Positions 1-13,075 are shown, counted from the stretch's first letter. The stretch is 64,000 bases of DNA from Symsagittifera roscoffensis (GCF_963678635.1 NC_087065.1:5233209-5297208), one strand, 5' to 3'. Made by a program: numbers and translations. The notes: generated by a model from the letters alone, not told the origin.

Positions 1-396
1 TCCGTAAAATATAAGTGGAATTCCCAAAATGTAAGTGAAATCAGCAATTTTAAGTGGAATCCGCAAACAAAATGCGAGTTCCACTTACAATTAGCGGATT
101 CTGCTTTTAGTTGCGGATTCCGCAACAGCTCAATGTAACTATACTCATGTCTTAATATTTGTTTGTGGATTCCACAAACTGTTCTGGATTCCGCAAATAC
201 AGTTGCGGATTCCGCAAATTTGCCTATTTTGGAGAAATTTTGAGTGGTACAAGGTTTAAAGTATTTGTTGTGGAATCCAAAGCAGCAAAGAATATCAAAG
301 AAAAGTAGCAATGTTGCGGATTCCGCGACAAATCTGATTTTGGCCTGTTGCGGATTCCGTTCACAATGCACAAAATGCACAGTTTGGCCTTGTAAT
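1..396 (+). repeat. Family A repeat end with GCGGATTCCGC motif cluster
   Basis: At least eight variants of a near-palindrome, TTGCGGATTCCGCAA, lie between about 55 and 360 (near 60, 100, 113, 165, 185, 203, 316 and 348). The tract ends in CACAGTTTGGCCTTGTAATGG. That terminus also closes the short element at 61.5 kb and recurs inverted at 57.3 and 58.6 kb, so this looks like the right-hand part of a family A element cut by the window edge. The same GCGGATTCCGC motif reappears inside the family A stretches at 40.0-40.6 kb. No coding potential is seen. Confidence 0.6.
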
Positions 397-1585
397 GGTT
401 TGTTTTAATCTTAGTCAAACTAAAATTAGCAAACTGATTGAAACCAATTTGCTAGAAATTGGATCACTCAAATCTTTTTCTGCAATTTTTTCCCATTCAG
501 TACTTTTTTGGCATATGGAATTCAATCAGCCCCATACTGGAAAAACGGGTACCAGAAACTGGACCCAGTATGCTAAATTTTGGGCTTATTCAGCTCGTTT
601 TTCTGAGAATTGGGCTCATTTGGCGCCAATTTATCAATTGTAAAAAAGAGGCCAAGTTGGGAACCAATTTCAACCCGGGTTTGGACAATATTGTAAAGCG
701 GAATAGTCTACTAAATTTGCAATGTGGTTTGGATAAAATGATAGTTTAAATGGACATTAAGTGAGCCTTATCTTAACTCAGCTTTATCGTTTGGCATATT
801 GTCTTAAAAACTTCCAAAAAATTCTTTGCAGATGAAATGTTTTTGTGATTTCAGACTAGGGGCGCCCATGATTTCATTTTGGCAAAAAATTCCTGGACGC
901 AAGTTTTCTGCTAAATGACTAATAATCGTTTAGGACAGTGTTAATCATTTAGGGCAGCAAATTTTGGCGTCAACAGAAATTGTTTTTCTACATTAATTAC
1001 GGTCGTAGCTAGTTTAAAATCAGGGAAAAAGTTTCACCTGCTACCATTTCTTATAACACATCAAAAATATGGGCGTCCTTAGTTTGAAATCAAAAATGTC
1101 TTTCAGATGCAACCAATATAAGTATTCTGAAAAGAATAACGTATGCTGATTTTTGGCAAGAAGTTTGTGCGGCCGAGAAATTGATTTTCAAGCTTCCCTA
1201 AAATCTTATTAAGAGACTAATTTGCCAAAGTGACAAAATTTTCTGGGTCGCAGGCGGACTTTGAACAAACGGGCCAAAAATGACCTTGATTGATCTTTTT
1301 GGAAGCACATGTTGCCACATCAAATCCAAAAATGCCATCATACAAATTTTGGTTTGCTTCTAGTGGTAGTTGGAACGAATGTGTTTTGCCTTTTTATACG
1401 AGCATTCTTCTTCTATCTGTTTTTGGCAGATCTTTAATTTTTTTTGTACATTTTGATTTGAAAGTTGAGCTAATTCAGTTGGTAACCTCACGTCAAAATA
1501 ATTTGTTTGATTTAGAAAAGCCTTGATAATGAAAACTAATCTGGAGCAAGAATTAAAGGCGAAGATTCTTTTTTTTATCCTTCAA
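397..1585. other. Intergenic, nothing recognised
   Basis: AT-rich DNA with short open frames only (for example 395-749 and 1290-1526). None shows a recognisable motif or a convincing start context, and in DNA this AT-rich such frames arise by chance. Confidence 0.6.
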
Positions 1586-1587
1586 TG

Positions 1588-2275
1588 AACAAAACTGCTC
1601 CTACCAAGGCGAAGTCCATAACGTTCCGTCTGCATTTTAATGTCTATGGATTAGTGTTCGCTCTATAAAAATGATGAATTTTCCAAAAACAAAGTTTTTG
1701 TTTTTGAAAACCATCCCCCACACGAGATGTTAAAAACGAAGTCATGTTTTTTGCATGCGTAAAGTATTAAATAAGCAATGCTTCAATTCGAGTTGGAATG
1801 ATTTTTAGACGGATTAAAATTCTGATTTTTGCGTTGATAGCGAAGGGTATCGCGTGTTAATTTTTCGAATTGACAATCTGTAAACCACCATTATCTTACA
1901 AAAAAGATCACAGGTGAAAGTGGTTTTTTTAAACTAACCTCAGGACAATAAAACCCTTCGTCAAAACATAAAAATTGTGAAAAACCCGAGTGCAAATACC
2001 TCGTCTGTTTTTCGAAAGTCGGGCCATAAACAATTTTTTCTCCATTTCCGCAAAAACATAATTATCTACCAATCGATTATTCGATTATATGATTCGCAGG
2101 GGAAGTGTTTTTAAAATTGGAGACCAGAATTGACGGTTAAAAAAATTGGCAAAAAAGCTGGTTAAAACCCGAGCACAAATACAACGTCTGTTTTTTGAAA
2201 GTCAGGCCATAAAACTTTTTTTCACTATTTCCGCAAAAACATAATCATATACCAATGGATTATTCAAATATACAT
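1588..2275 (+). repeat. Dispersed repeat family DE, copy 1
   Basis: It opens with a CTGCTC...GGCGAAG...CTATGGATTAGTGTTCGCT segment shared with 54.8 and 59.3 kb. Next comes a segment containing TCAATTCGAGTTGGAA, shared with 59.5 kb. It closes with two tandem copies of about 110 bases (1978-2090 and 2163-2275) containing AAACCCGAG, a TCGTCTG or ACGTCTG box, GGCCATAAA and TTTCCGCAAAAACATAAT. The element is non-coding; its class is unknown. Confidence 0.5.
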
Positions 2276-4064
2276 AAAACTTGTCCTATCCGCATCAAAT
2301 ATCTATGCTTAGTATGCGAGCACCTCGCTATAAAATGTTTCAGTGCTTGTTAAAAACAAAAATTAGATTAGTCCCATTTTATTCCCTTAGACAACTTTGG
2401 TGCTCGTTTTACTGCAAATTTTTAGCAGAAAAAAGACTGAATTTTAATCAACTAAGTGATGACTCGCCGGTGATTTTTTTTGAATTGGAGACTAGATTTG
2501 CCGAAAATGACAGACAAACAAAGGATGCTGGTTCAAAAATTTGCTGGTGAATTTATTTTATCGGAGGTCAGATTGGCCGGTGAAACTCGACGTTGAATTT
2601 TCTTTATCATCAACCAGACTTGGCGGTGAAACTCGCCGTTTAAAGAAATTTTTAAATCAGAGATCAGATTGCCGTGAAACTGGCCGGTGGAAGTTTTGAA
2701 TCGGAGATCAAACTTGCGAAGTTGACAACCAAAGAAAAAACGCTTGTTTAGAAGTTCGCTGGTGATTTTCTTCATCAGAGATCAAAATTGCTCAAGAAAC
2801 TCGCCAGTGATTTTTGCCGGCAATTTTTCTTAATGTGAGTTGTTGTCATCGGAGATCAATTGACCCGTGAAACATGGCGATGAATTCAAGAAACCACCCA
2901 TGGAGCCTCGCCGCTGATTTTTTAAAAACCGGTGATCAGATTTGTCGAAGAAACTCGGCTTTGAATTTCAGAAATTTGCCAGTGAAACTCGCCGGTGAAT
3001 ATTTTTGTTCGGAGATCAGATTTACCGGTAAAAATCGACGCTGAAATTTTAGAATCGGAGGTCAGGTTTGCCGGGGGAACTCATCGGTGAGTTTCACAAA
3101 ACCGCAGGGGATTTTTCTATTTGCTTATTAGTTTTGCCGAAAATGTAATTAAAAAAAAACGCAAGTTCAGAAACTCGCAGCTGTTTTTTTTAATCGGAGA
3201 TCTGTTTTGACGTTAAAAATTGCCATTGAACTTCAGAACTTTGCCTTGGAAACTCGTTGATGAACTTTTTTTCGGAGATCAGATTTGCTGGTGAAACTTG
3301 CCGGAGGTTTTTGAAATCGGAGATCAGATATGCCGGAAAACGTTCCCGGTGAGTTATCGTAACTCGCCGGTAAACTTTCTCAATCGGAGATCAAATATCC
3401 CGGTAAACTTGCCAGTGAGTTTCAGAAATTCACCGAAGAAGTTCACCAGTGAATTTTTTTTAACTCGCAGGGTACTTTTGCCGAAAACAACAATGAAACA
3501 AATATCGCTTGTCCGGGAACTCGCTGGTGATTTTTGTAAATCGGAGATCAGTTTTTTTTCAGTAAAATTCGCCCGCAAACTTCAGATGTTTGCCGATGAA
3601 ACTCGCTGTAGAATTTATCTAATCGCAAATAAGTTTTGCTAAAACCGACAGTGAAACGAAGAACGTTTCTTCAGATACTCGATGATGATTTTTTTGAAAT
3701 TGCAGATCAGGGCGACGTGAACTGCCAGTGAAGCTCACCGTTCATTTTCAGAACTTCGGCGGTTAAACTGGTCGGTGAATTTTTTGATCGGAGAACAAAT
3801 TTGCCACTGAAACTTGCCTGTTATTTTCTGAATTTTGCCGGTGATTTTTGCCGGTTATTTTTTTAAATCGGAGATTATGTTTGCCGAAAACGACAATCAA
3901 ACAAAAAACACCAGTTCAGAATTTTGCCTATGAGTTTTTTAATCGGAGATCAGATTTGACGGTGAAACTCGTCGGTGATTTTCAGAAAATTGCCGGTGTA
4001 ACTCGCTGGTGAATTGTTTTAGTCGGAGATTAGATTTCAGAAAACGACAATCAAACAAAAAAAA

Positions 4065-4172
4065 AACGCTTCAAGGCATTATGGTTTTTAATGAAGGTTT
4101 TCGTTTTTGCTTTTTAAGGAAATTGTTTTTGCTCTTAGCCACAATTTGCGTAGACTCAATAGTGAATTATTT
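4065..4172 (+). repeat. Partial copy of the non-satellite module (U0)
   Basis: A short stretch matching the start of the modules at 5775, 8048 and 11308 (GGCATTATGGTTTTTAATGA through CACAATTTGCGTAGACTCAA). It then returns abruptly to satellite sequence, so this copy is truncated. Confidence 0.7.
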
Positions 4173-5774
4173 GAATTTCAGAACTTTCAGAATTTTTGTA
4201 TTCGTAGATCAGATTTGGCGGTGAAGCTTGCCGGTGTTTTGAGAAAGTTCGCCAGTGAAACTCGCCGCTGATTTTTAAAATCGCAGATTAGATTTTCCCT
4301 GAACCTTACCGTTGCGTTTTCGAATTTTCGAAAATTGCCGGTGAGTTTTTTTATTCAGAGATCAAATACGTCGGGGATACTCGCCGATGAGTTATCGTAA
4401 TTCGCGGGTAAATTTTTTCAAGCGGAGTCAAATTTGTCGGTTATTTTCAGAAATTCGCCGATGAAAGCGCCAGTTATTTTAAATCGCAGAGTAGGTTTAC
4501 CCAAAAAACAGTGAAACGAGAAACGCTTGTTCAGAATTTCGTTGGTGAATATTTTGAATCAGAAATCAAATTTGCCAGTGTTGTTCGCCTGTGAATTTTA
4601 GAAGCTTGCCGATGAAATTGGCAGGTGATATTTTTAGTCCAAAATCGAATTAGCCAGCGAATTTTTCCAGTCATATTCAAATGTTTGCTAGTGAAACTCA
4701 CCGGTGATTTTTTTCCATTCGGTGGTCAGATTTTCCGGTTTAACTCGCCGGCGAGTTTCAATCATTCGCCGGTGAAAATCGTCGCTGAAATAAACCCGCC
4801 GATGACACTTGCCAGTAATCTTCCCAATCATCAATGAAGTTTGCCAATGAAACTCGCCGGTGATTTTTTTTGAAATTGGAGATCAGATTTCCGGTAGAAC
4901 TCTTCGGTGAATTTCAGAAAATTGCATTTGGCTATTTTATTTGGTGATTAGATTTGCCAAAAAAGTAAGCAAAAAAACGATTTTTCAGAATTTCGCTGCT
5001 GTTTTTCTTTAATCGGAGATCTGTTTTGCCGTTGCAATCGCCAATGACTTTCAGAACTTTGCCGGTGAAACTCACCGGTGTTTTTTTTTAAATCGGAGAT
5101 TAGATGTGCCGTTGAAACTCGCCGGTGTTTTGCAGAAGGTCACCAGTGAAATTCGCCGCTGATTTCTTAAATCGGAGATAAGATTTTCCAGTAAAACTCA
5201 CCGAAGTTTCCGAAAATTGCCCGTGAAAGTTGGCGGTCAGTTTTTTTAATCGAGGATCAGATATGCCGGTGAAACAGTTTGACAGTGACACTCGCCTGTG
5301 AATTTTAGAAGTTTGTCGGTGAGAGTCGCTGGTGAATTTTTCTAATCGCAGATCAGTGTTGCTAAAAATGGCCGCGAAACGAAGAACGATTTTCAGACAC
5401 TCGCTGATGAATATTTTGAAATCGGATACCAGGTTGATGTGATTTTCCAGTGAAGCTCGCCGTTCATTTTCAGAGTTTCGGCGGTTAAACTGGTCGGTGA
5501 ATTTTTTGATCGGAGAACAAAATTGCCACTGAAACTTGCCTGTTTTTCGGTGATTTTGGCCGGTGATTTTTTAAAATCGGAGATTAGGTTTGCCGAAAAC
5601 GACAATCAAACAAAAAACACAAGTTCAGAATTTTGCCTATGAGTTTTTTAATCGGAGATCAGATTTGCCGGTGAAACTCGCCGGTGATTTTCAGAAAATT
5701 GCCGGTGTAAATCGCCGGTGAATTGTTTTAGTCGGAGTTTAGATTTCAGAAAATGACAATCAAACAAAAAAAAC

Positions 5775-6311
5775 GCTTTACGGCATCATGGTTTTTAGTG
5801 AAGGTTTTCGTTTTTGCTTTTTAATGAAATCGTTTTTGCTCATACCCACAATTTGCGTAGACTCAATAGTGGATTAATTGTGTTGAATCATCGAAAGCTT
5901 AGTCGTGTAAAATTGGAATTTGAAGAACATTTTTATACTTTTTTTTCAATTGTTTTTGACTTATTGTGGAACATTTTTGTCCTCGGTTAGTTTTTTCCGG
6001 ACAAAGTTGGAAAGATCATTTAACATTTTTGACGGGTTTTGCTTTTGAGTCTATTTTTATTGATTCCATGAGATCAAAATTCACGTTGTTTCAACTGCGA
6101 GTTGTTTTAAGCTATGGCGGGTTTGAAAACTGCCGTTAGCTCATTTTTGCATTCAAGTTTTTTTAAACGAGCAGCGTTGTCATACATGTTAATAATAGGT
6201 TTTGTTTTTTTCTTTGATTTTGAAAAATGCAACGAAAAAAATTGTGGTCGGAGTATTCTGATCTATTTGCTCATGCTTGCAATGTTAATTTTTTTATGGT
6301 TCTGTGCTTAG
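5775..6311 (+). pseudogene. Non-satellite module copy U1 with hydrophobic open frame
   Basis: A block unlike the surrounding satellite and shared with 8048-8610 and 11308-11905. The final frame, 6114-6311 (65 codons), contains KRAALSYML, then FFFDFEKCNEKNCGRS and a hydrophobic run YLLMLAMLIF that could span a membrane. It ends early because the frame breaks after the hydrophobic run. The upstream part, open in U2 and U3, is closed here by several stops. I do not recognise the family. It could be a captured host gene fragment carried along by satellite expansion, or simply AT-rich sequence. Confidence 0.35.
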
Positions 6312-8047
6312 TGACAAAATCTGGAAAAGTTTACTGGTGAAACTCGCCGGTGATTTTTTAAAATCGGAGATCAAATTTGCCGGCGGAATTATTTGGTGAA
6401 TTTCAGAAAATAGCCGGTAATTTTATTATACGCTCATTAGGTTTGCCAAAAAAATAAATAAAAAACGTGAATAAAAAACGCTTGTTCAGAAACATGCTGC
6501 TATTTTTTTGAATCGTAACTCTGTTTTGCCGGTGAAAATCACTATTGAATTTCTAAATTTTGCCGGTGAAACTTGCAGGTGAAATTTTTTTTCGTAGATC
6601 AGATTTCGCGGTGAAACGCGCCGCTGACTTTTGATTTTTGCCCGTGAGTTTTTTTTGATCGGAGATCAAATATGTCTGGCAAATTTGCCGATGAGTTATC
6701 GTAAGTTGCCGGTAAAGTTTTTCAATCGGAGATGAAATTTACCGGTAAATTTCAGAAATTCGCCGTTGGAGTCGCCAGTGACTTCTTTTTCAAATCTAAG
6801 AGTAGGTTAATTGAAAACGGCAGTGAAACGAACAACGCATGTTCAGAAACTTGCTGGTGATTATTTTTAATAAGAAGTAAGTTTTGCCAGTGTTGTTTGC
6901 CTATGAATTTCAGAAGTTTGCCGATGAAATTGGCCGGTGAATTTTTTAGTCGGAAATCGAATTAGCCAGTGAAATGTTTTGGTCATATTCAAAAGTTCGC
7001 TAGTGAAACTCACCGGTGAACTTTTTCATTCGGTGGTCAGATTTTCCGGTTTAACTCGCCGGCGAGTTTCAATCATTCGCCGGTGAAAATCGTCGCTGAA
7101 ATAAACCCGCCGATGACACTTGCCAGTAATATTCCCATTCATCAATGAAGTTTGCCAATGAAACTCGCCGATGAATTTTTTTGAAATCGGAGATTAGATT
7201 TCCGGTAGAACTCTTTGGTGAATTTCAGAAAATTGCATTTGGTTATTTTATTTGGTGAATAGATTTGCCGAAAACGTAAGCACAAAAGAAATCGGAGATA
7301 AGGTTTTCCAGTAAAACTCACCAAAGTTTCCGAAAATTGCCCGTGAAAGTTGGCGGTCAGTTTTTATAATCGAGGATCAGATATGCCGGGGAAATCGCTA
7401 TTGAGTTTTCGTAATTCGCCTGTAAGTATTTTCAATCGAGGATCAAGTTTGCCGATAAGACTTGCCGGTGAGTTTCAGAAATCGTTTTAAAATCGCAGAG
7501 TAGATTTGCCGAAAACGACAGTGGAACGAAAAACGGTTGTTCAGGAACTCGCTGAGAGTTTCTCAAATCGGATATCATGTTTGTCAGTGAAACTCGCCTG
7601 TGAATTTTAGAAGTTTGTCGGTGAAAGTCGCTGGTGAATTTTTCTAATCGCAGATCAGTGTTGCTAAAAATGGCCGCGAAACGAAGGACATTTTTTAGAT
7701 ACTCGCTGATGATTATTTTGAAATCGGAGATCAGGTTGATGTGATTTGCCAGTGAAGCTCGCCGTTCATTTTCAGAATTTCGGCGGTTAAACTGGCCGGT
7801 GAATTTTTTGATCGGAGATCAAATTTGCCACTGAAACTTGCCTGTTTTTCGGTGATTTTCGCCGGTGATTTTTTAACGACAATCAAACAAAAAACACCAG
7901 TTGAGAATTTTGCCTATGAGTTTTTTAATCAGAGATCAGATTTGCCGGTGAAACTCGCCGGTGATTTTCAGAAATTTGCCGGTGTAACTCGCCAGTGAAT
8001 TGTTCTAGTCGGAGTTTAGATTTTCAGAAAACGACAATCAAATAAAA

Positions 8048-8683
8048 AGAAACGCTTTACGGCATTATGGTTTTTAATGAAGGTTTTCGTTTTTGCTTTT
8101 TACTGAAATTGTTTTTGCTCTTAGCCACAATTTGCGTAGACACAATAGTGAATTAATTGTGTTGAATCATCGAAAGCTTAGTCGTGTAAAATTGGAATTT
8201 GAAGAACATTTTGTCCTTTATTTTTCAATTGTTTTTGACTTATTGTGGAACATTTTTGTCCTCGGTTTGTTTTTCTCCGGACAAAGTTGTATGATCATAT
8301 AATATTTTTCGACGAGTTTTGCTTTTGAATCTAATTTTTTTGATTCCATGAGATCAAAATCATTACGTTGTTTCAACTGCGAGTTGTTTCAAGCTACGGT
8401 GGGTTTGAAAACTGTCATTAGGTCATTTTTGCATTCAAGGTATTTTAAACGAGCAGCGTTGTCATACATGTTAAAATTAGGTATTGTTTTTTTCTTTGAT
8501 TTTGAACAATGCAACGAAAAAAATTGTGGTCGGAGTAGTCTGATCTATTTGCTCATGCTTGCAATGTTAATTTTGATTTATGGCTCTATGCTTAGTGACG
8601 ACATCTGGAAAGATTTACTGGTGAAACTCGCCGGTGGTTTGTTAAAATCGGAGATCGAATTTGCCGGCAGAGTTATTTGGTGA
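8048..8683 (+). pseudogene. Non-satellite module copy U2, longest open frame
   Basis: From about 8081 to 8683 one reading frame is open except for a single TAA at 8300-8302. The first part encodes LRRHNSELIVLNHRKLSR and then a hydrophobic stretch VLYFSIVFDLLWNIFVLGLF. The second part (ATG at 8348) encodes a Cys pair (CFNC), FLHSRYFKRAALSYML, FFFDFEQCNEKNCGRS and a second hydrophobic run YLLMLAMLILIY. After SDDIWKD it runs into satellite codons. Two membrane-like segments in one nearly open frame look gene-like, but I recognise no family and the start of the first part is unclear. A broken captured gene segment is the best reading. Confidence 0.35.
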
Positions 8684-11307
8684 ACTTCAGAAAATAGCTG
8701 GTGATTTTTCTATACGCTCATTAATTTTGCCAAAAAAATAAATAAAAAGTGCTTGTTCAGAAACTCGCTGCCATTTTTTCAAGTCGAAAATCTGTTTTGC
8801 CGGTGAAAATTGCCATTGAATTTCAGAACTTTGCCGGTGAAACTTTGCTTTCAAAAATTTTGTGTTCGTAGATCAGGTCTGGCGGTGAAGCTTGCCGGTG
8901 TTTTGAGGAAGTTCGCCAGTGAAACTCGCCGCTGATTTTTAAAATTGCAGATTAGATTTTCCAGTGAACCTTTTTTGTGCGGGTAAATTTTTTCAAGCGG
9001 AGATCAAATTTGCAAGTTTTTTTCAAAAATTGGCAGATGAAAGTGCCAGTTATTTGTTTTTTAAATCGCAGAGTAGGTTTACCGAAAAACTAGTGAATCG
9101 AAAAACGCTTGTTAAGAATTTCGTTGGTGAATATTTTGATTTCAGAAATCAGATTTGCCAGTGTTATTCGCCTGTGAATTTCCGAAGTTTGCCGATGAAA
9201 TTGGCTGGTGAAATTTCTAGTCGGAAATCGAAATAGCCAGTGATTTTTTCTGGTGAATTTCAAACGTTCGCAAGTGAAACTCACCGGTGAACTTTTTCGA
9301 TCGGTGCCAGATTTCCCGGTTAAACTAGTCGGCGAGTTTTAATCATTCGCCGGTCAACCTCGCCGGCGAAATTGTTTAATCGAAAATCAGAATAGCCAGT
9401 GATGCTCGCCGACAAATTTCAGATACCCGCCGGTGAAACTTGGCAGTGAGTTTCCCAATCATCAAGCAAACTTGCCAATGAAACTCGCCGGTGAGTTTTT
9501 CCGAAATCGGAGATCAGATTTCCGGTGGAAATCTTTGGTGAATTTCGGAAAATTGCCGGTGATTATTTTATTCGGTGATTAGACTTGCCAAAAACGTGAA
9601 TAAAAAACGCTTGTTCAGAAACTCGCTGCTATTTTTTTTTCAATCGAAAATCAGTTTTGCCGGTGAAAATCACCATTGAATTTCTAAACTTTGCCGGTGA
9701 AACTTGCAGGTGAAATTTTTTTTTCGTAGATCAGATTTGGCGGTGAAACGCGCCGCTGATTTTTGATTTTTGCCCGTGAAAGTTGCCGGTGAGTTTTTTT
9801 GATCGGAGATCAAAAATGTCTGGGAAACTTGCCAATGAGTTATCGTAAGTTGCCGGTAAAGTTTTTCAATCGGAGATCAAATTTACCGGTAATTTTCAGA
9901 AATTCGCCGTTGAAGTTGCAAGTGATTTCTTTTTTTAATTTTAGAGTAGGTTTTCTGAAAACGGCAGTAATACGAACAACTCATGTTCAGAAATTTGCTG
10001 GTGATTTGTTTTAATAAGAAGTAAGATTTGCCAGTGTTGTTCGCTTGTGAATTTCAGAAATTTTCCGATGAAATTGGCAGGTGAATTTTTTAGTCCGAAA
10101 TCGAATTAGCCAGCGAATTTTTCCAGTCATATTCAAATGTTCGCTAGTGAAACTCACCGGTGAATTTTTCCATTCGGTGGTCAGATTTTCCGGTTTAACT
10201 CGCCGGCGAGTTTCAATCATTCGCCGGTGAAAATCGTCGCTGAAATAAACCCGCCGATGACACTTGCCAGTAATATTCCCAATCATCAATGAAGCTTGCC
10301 AATGAAACTCGCCGGTGATTTTTTTTTGAAATTGGAGAAGATCAGATTTCTGGCAGAACTCTTCGGTGAATTTCAGAAAATTGCATTTGGTTATTTTATT
10401 TGGTGATTAGATTTGTCGAAAACGTAAACAAAAAAACGATTGTTCAGAATTTCGCTGCTGTTTTTTTTTAAATCGGAGATCAGATGGGCCGTTTAAACTC
10501 GCCAGTGTTTTGCGGAAATTCACCAGTGAAATTCGTCGCTGATTTCTTAAATCGGAGATAAGGTTTTCCAGTAAAACTCACCAAAGTTTCCGAAAATTGC
10601 CCGTGAAAGTTGGCGGTCAGTTTTTATAATCGAGGATCAGATATGCCGGGGAAATCGCTATTGAGTTTTCGTAATTCGCCTGTAAGTATTTTCAATCGAG
10701 GATCAAGTTTGCCGATAAGACTTGCCGGTGAGTTTCAGAAATCGTTTTAAAATCGCAGAGTAGATTTGCCGAAAACGACAGTGGAACGAAAAACGGTTGT
10801 TCAGGAACTCGCTGAGAGTTTCTCAAATCGGATATCATGTTTGTCAGTGAAACTCGCCTGTGAATTTTAGAAGTTTGTCGGTGAAAGTCGCTGGTGAATT
10901 TTTCTAATCGCAGATCAGTGTTGCTAAAAATGGCCGCGAAACGAAGGACATTTTTTAGATACTCGCTGATGATTATTTTGAAATCGGAGATCAGGTTGAT
11001 GTGATTTGCCAGTGAAGCTCGCCGTTCATTTTCAGAATTTCGGCGGTTAAACTGGCCGGTGAATTTTTTGATCGGAGATCAAATTTGCCACTGAAACTTG
11101 CCTGTTTTTCGGTGATTTTCGCCGGTGATTTTTTAACGACAATCAAACAAAAAACACCAGTTGAGAATTTTGCCTATGAGTTTTTTAATCAGAGATCAGA
11201 TTTGCCGGTGAAACTCGCCGGTGATTTTCAGAAATTTGCCGGTGTAACTCGCCAGTGAATTGTTCTAGTCGGAGTTTAGATTTTCAGAAAACGACAATCA
11301 AATAAAA

Positions 11308-12001
11308 AGAAACGCTTTACGGCATTATGGTTTTTAATGAAGGTTTTCGTTTTTGCTTTTTACTGAAATTGTTTTTGCTCTTAGCCACAATTTGCGTAGA
11401 CACAATAGTGAATTAATTGTGTTGAATCATCGAAAGCTTAGTCGTGTAAAATTGGAATTTGAAGAACATTTTGTCCTTTATTTTTCAATTGTTTTTGACT
11501 TATTGTGGAACATTTTTGTCCTCGGTTTGTTTTTCTCCGGACAAAGTTGGAATGATCATCTAACATTTTTTGACGGGTTTTGCTATTGAGTCTAATTTTA
11601 TTGATTCCATGAGATCAAAATCATTACGTTGCTCTAACTGCGAGTTGTTTCAAGCTACGGCGGGTTGGAAAACTGCCATCAGGCCATTTTTGCATTCAAG
11701 TTATTTTAAATATAGTTTTATATCCGACCTGGTTTTTACACGAGCAGCGTTGTAATACAGGTTAAAAATAGCTTTTGTTTTTTTCTTTGATTTTGAAAAA
11801 TGCAACAAGAAAACATGTGGCCGCAGTGTTCTGATCTATTTGCTCATGTTTGCAATGTTCTTTTTTATTTATGATTCTGTGCTTAGTGACGACTTCTGGA
11901 AAGTGTTGAACAACATCGCGTTTCTGGAGGGATCAGAAGACTCGCTGAGCCAGAAAGTACCAGACGAAATGCTCACTTCTTACCACAAAAAGCAGAAGTA
12001 A
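11308..12001 (+). pseudogene. Non-satellite module copy U3, with downstream tail
   Basis: Third copy of the module. Frame 11353-11589 repeats the first hydrophobic part of U2 almost residue for residue, and 11570-11755 repeats the CSNC and FLHSSYF part with a frame change. After an insertion and a TAA at 11753, frame 11756-11998 continues through FFFDFEKCNKKTCGRS and YLLMFAMFFFIYDSVLSDDFWK. Here it does not return to satellite: it goes on with NIAFLEGSEDSLSQKVPDEM and a Lys/His end, closing at TAA 11999-12001. This may be the original context from which U1 and U2 were copied. The ATG seen in U1 and U2 (SYML) is AGG here. Confidence 0.35.
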
Positions 12002-13075
12002 ACAACCACATGAACAAAAAGCACAAGAAAAAAATCTACAAGGCAGGAAAACATAAATAATATCGAAGTTACTTGGCAGATATAAATTGATACTTACATG
12101 GTCCTATGTGATGATCGTGACTACTAATGCTCTGTATAGTACAAACGTCATAGTAATTCCTCATCTTCATAATCACTATAGGTCGTCTATTTGAGTGTGA
12201 ATTGAATTGACATCTCAATTTTGTTTTGATAGATTACAGTGTCAAATTTGAAACAAGTGACGTTTTCTCAAAAAATTGGTGTATTGTTTGCATCATGATG
12301 GTGGGATGAACTTTAGATGTAATAAGAGCTCGTTTTACTATTCCAAATGGGTTTTGTATGTAAATACAGGCACTTCAGTGAATGGAGCTGGGTGGAATAA
12401 TAGTTAAATAAAAAAAATGTTATCGCAAAAATACGATAAGTTGTTGCCAATGACCCCAGCTGGGTAAATTAGGTTCAGAAACAATTTTATTCTGGACAAA
12501 ATTTGCACTTTAAATTGAGAAGAATTTTTCACAAGCTAATTTCTAAAAGATCAATTCTTACTAATTGATCGAAAAAGAGCAAAAAACCCAAACTACAAAG
12601 TGGATAGGCTGAATTTTAAAGCTAACAAATTTTGTCTGCGTTTTTATTGAAAAATAGTTCAGTTTTTTCTGTTGTTTTTTTTTACGATTGTTTTGCAACA
12701 ATTTGAACTAAATCATCAATTTTTTCACAATATACTGGAATGTATCGATTTGGAGTAACCTTTTTGGCCGGTTGCATAATTAATGAAATTTCACGCTTTG
12801 CCAAACATGAGAAGTATTGATTTTGGCATTAGTTATTAATAATGACGTGCATTGAAATTCTGAAGAAAAACACAAACCTGAAAGCAAGCCACTGGAGTAA
12901 GAACTAATGCTTTCATAAAAGTATCAATTATTCATTAAACTCCCGAACACACCAATGTTTAAAGAAGCAAAAATAGAACAAACACTCTCAAAAAAAGGGC
13001 TTAACGATTATTACTTTTTGTAACGCTAGCTTTATCAGGATTGAACACCATACATTGGAAAGGTTTGCCATAATG
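12002..13075. other. Intergenic, nothing recognised
   Basis: AT-rich, non-repetitive within the window, with no long frame and no recognised motif. Confidence 0.6.

Larger units (their letters stand above)
2460..11310. repeat. Compound satellite of GCCGGTGAAACTC-type units with higher-order blocks
   Basis: Hundreds of degenerate copies of GCCGGTGAAACTCGCCGGTG are joined by AATCGGAGATCAGATTT and TTTCAGAAATT spacers, giving a basic unit of roughly 70-80 bases. Inside it GCCGGTGA recurs 13 bases apart, and CACCGGTG palindromes occur. On top of this lie higher-order blocks whose order and spacers repeat at about 3655-4185, 5375-6310, 7680-8610 and 10940-11905. A second set repeats at about 4677-4970, 6977-7270 and 10130-10420. 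Segment 7291-8288 recurs at 10551-11548 (offset 3260) with no difference that I noticed, implying recent duplication or conversion. Open frames on either strand inside the monomers are repeat-encoded and are not genes. Confidence 0.9.

Noticed and set aside
2460-11310. Regular short repeats resembling a CRISPR array or a coding repeat protein
   Set aside because: The units are degenerate, spacers are themselves repeated and AT-rich, there are no cas genes, and the surrounding DNA is eukaryotic. Frames within it are short and change from unit to unit.
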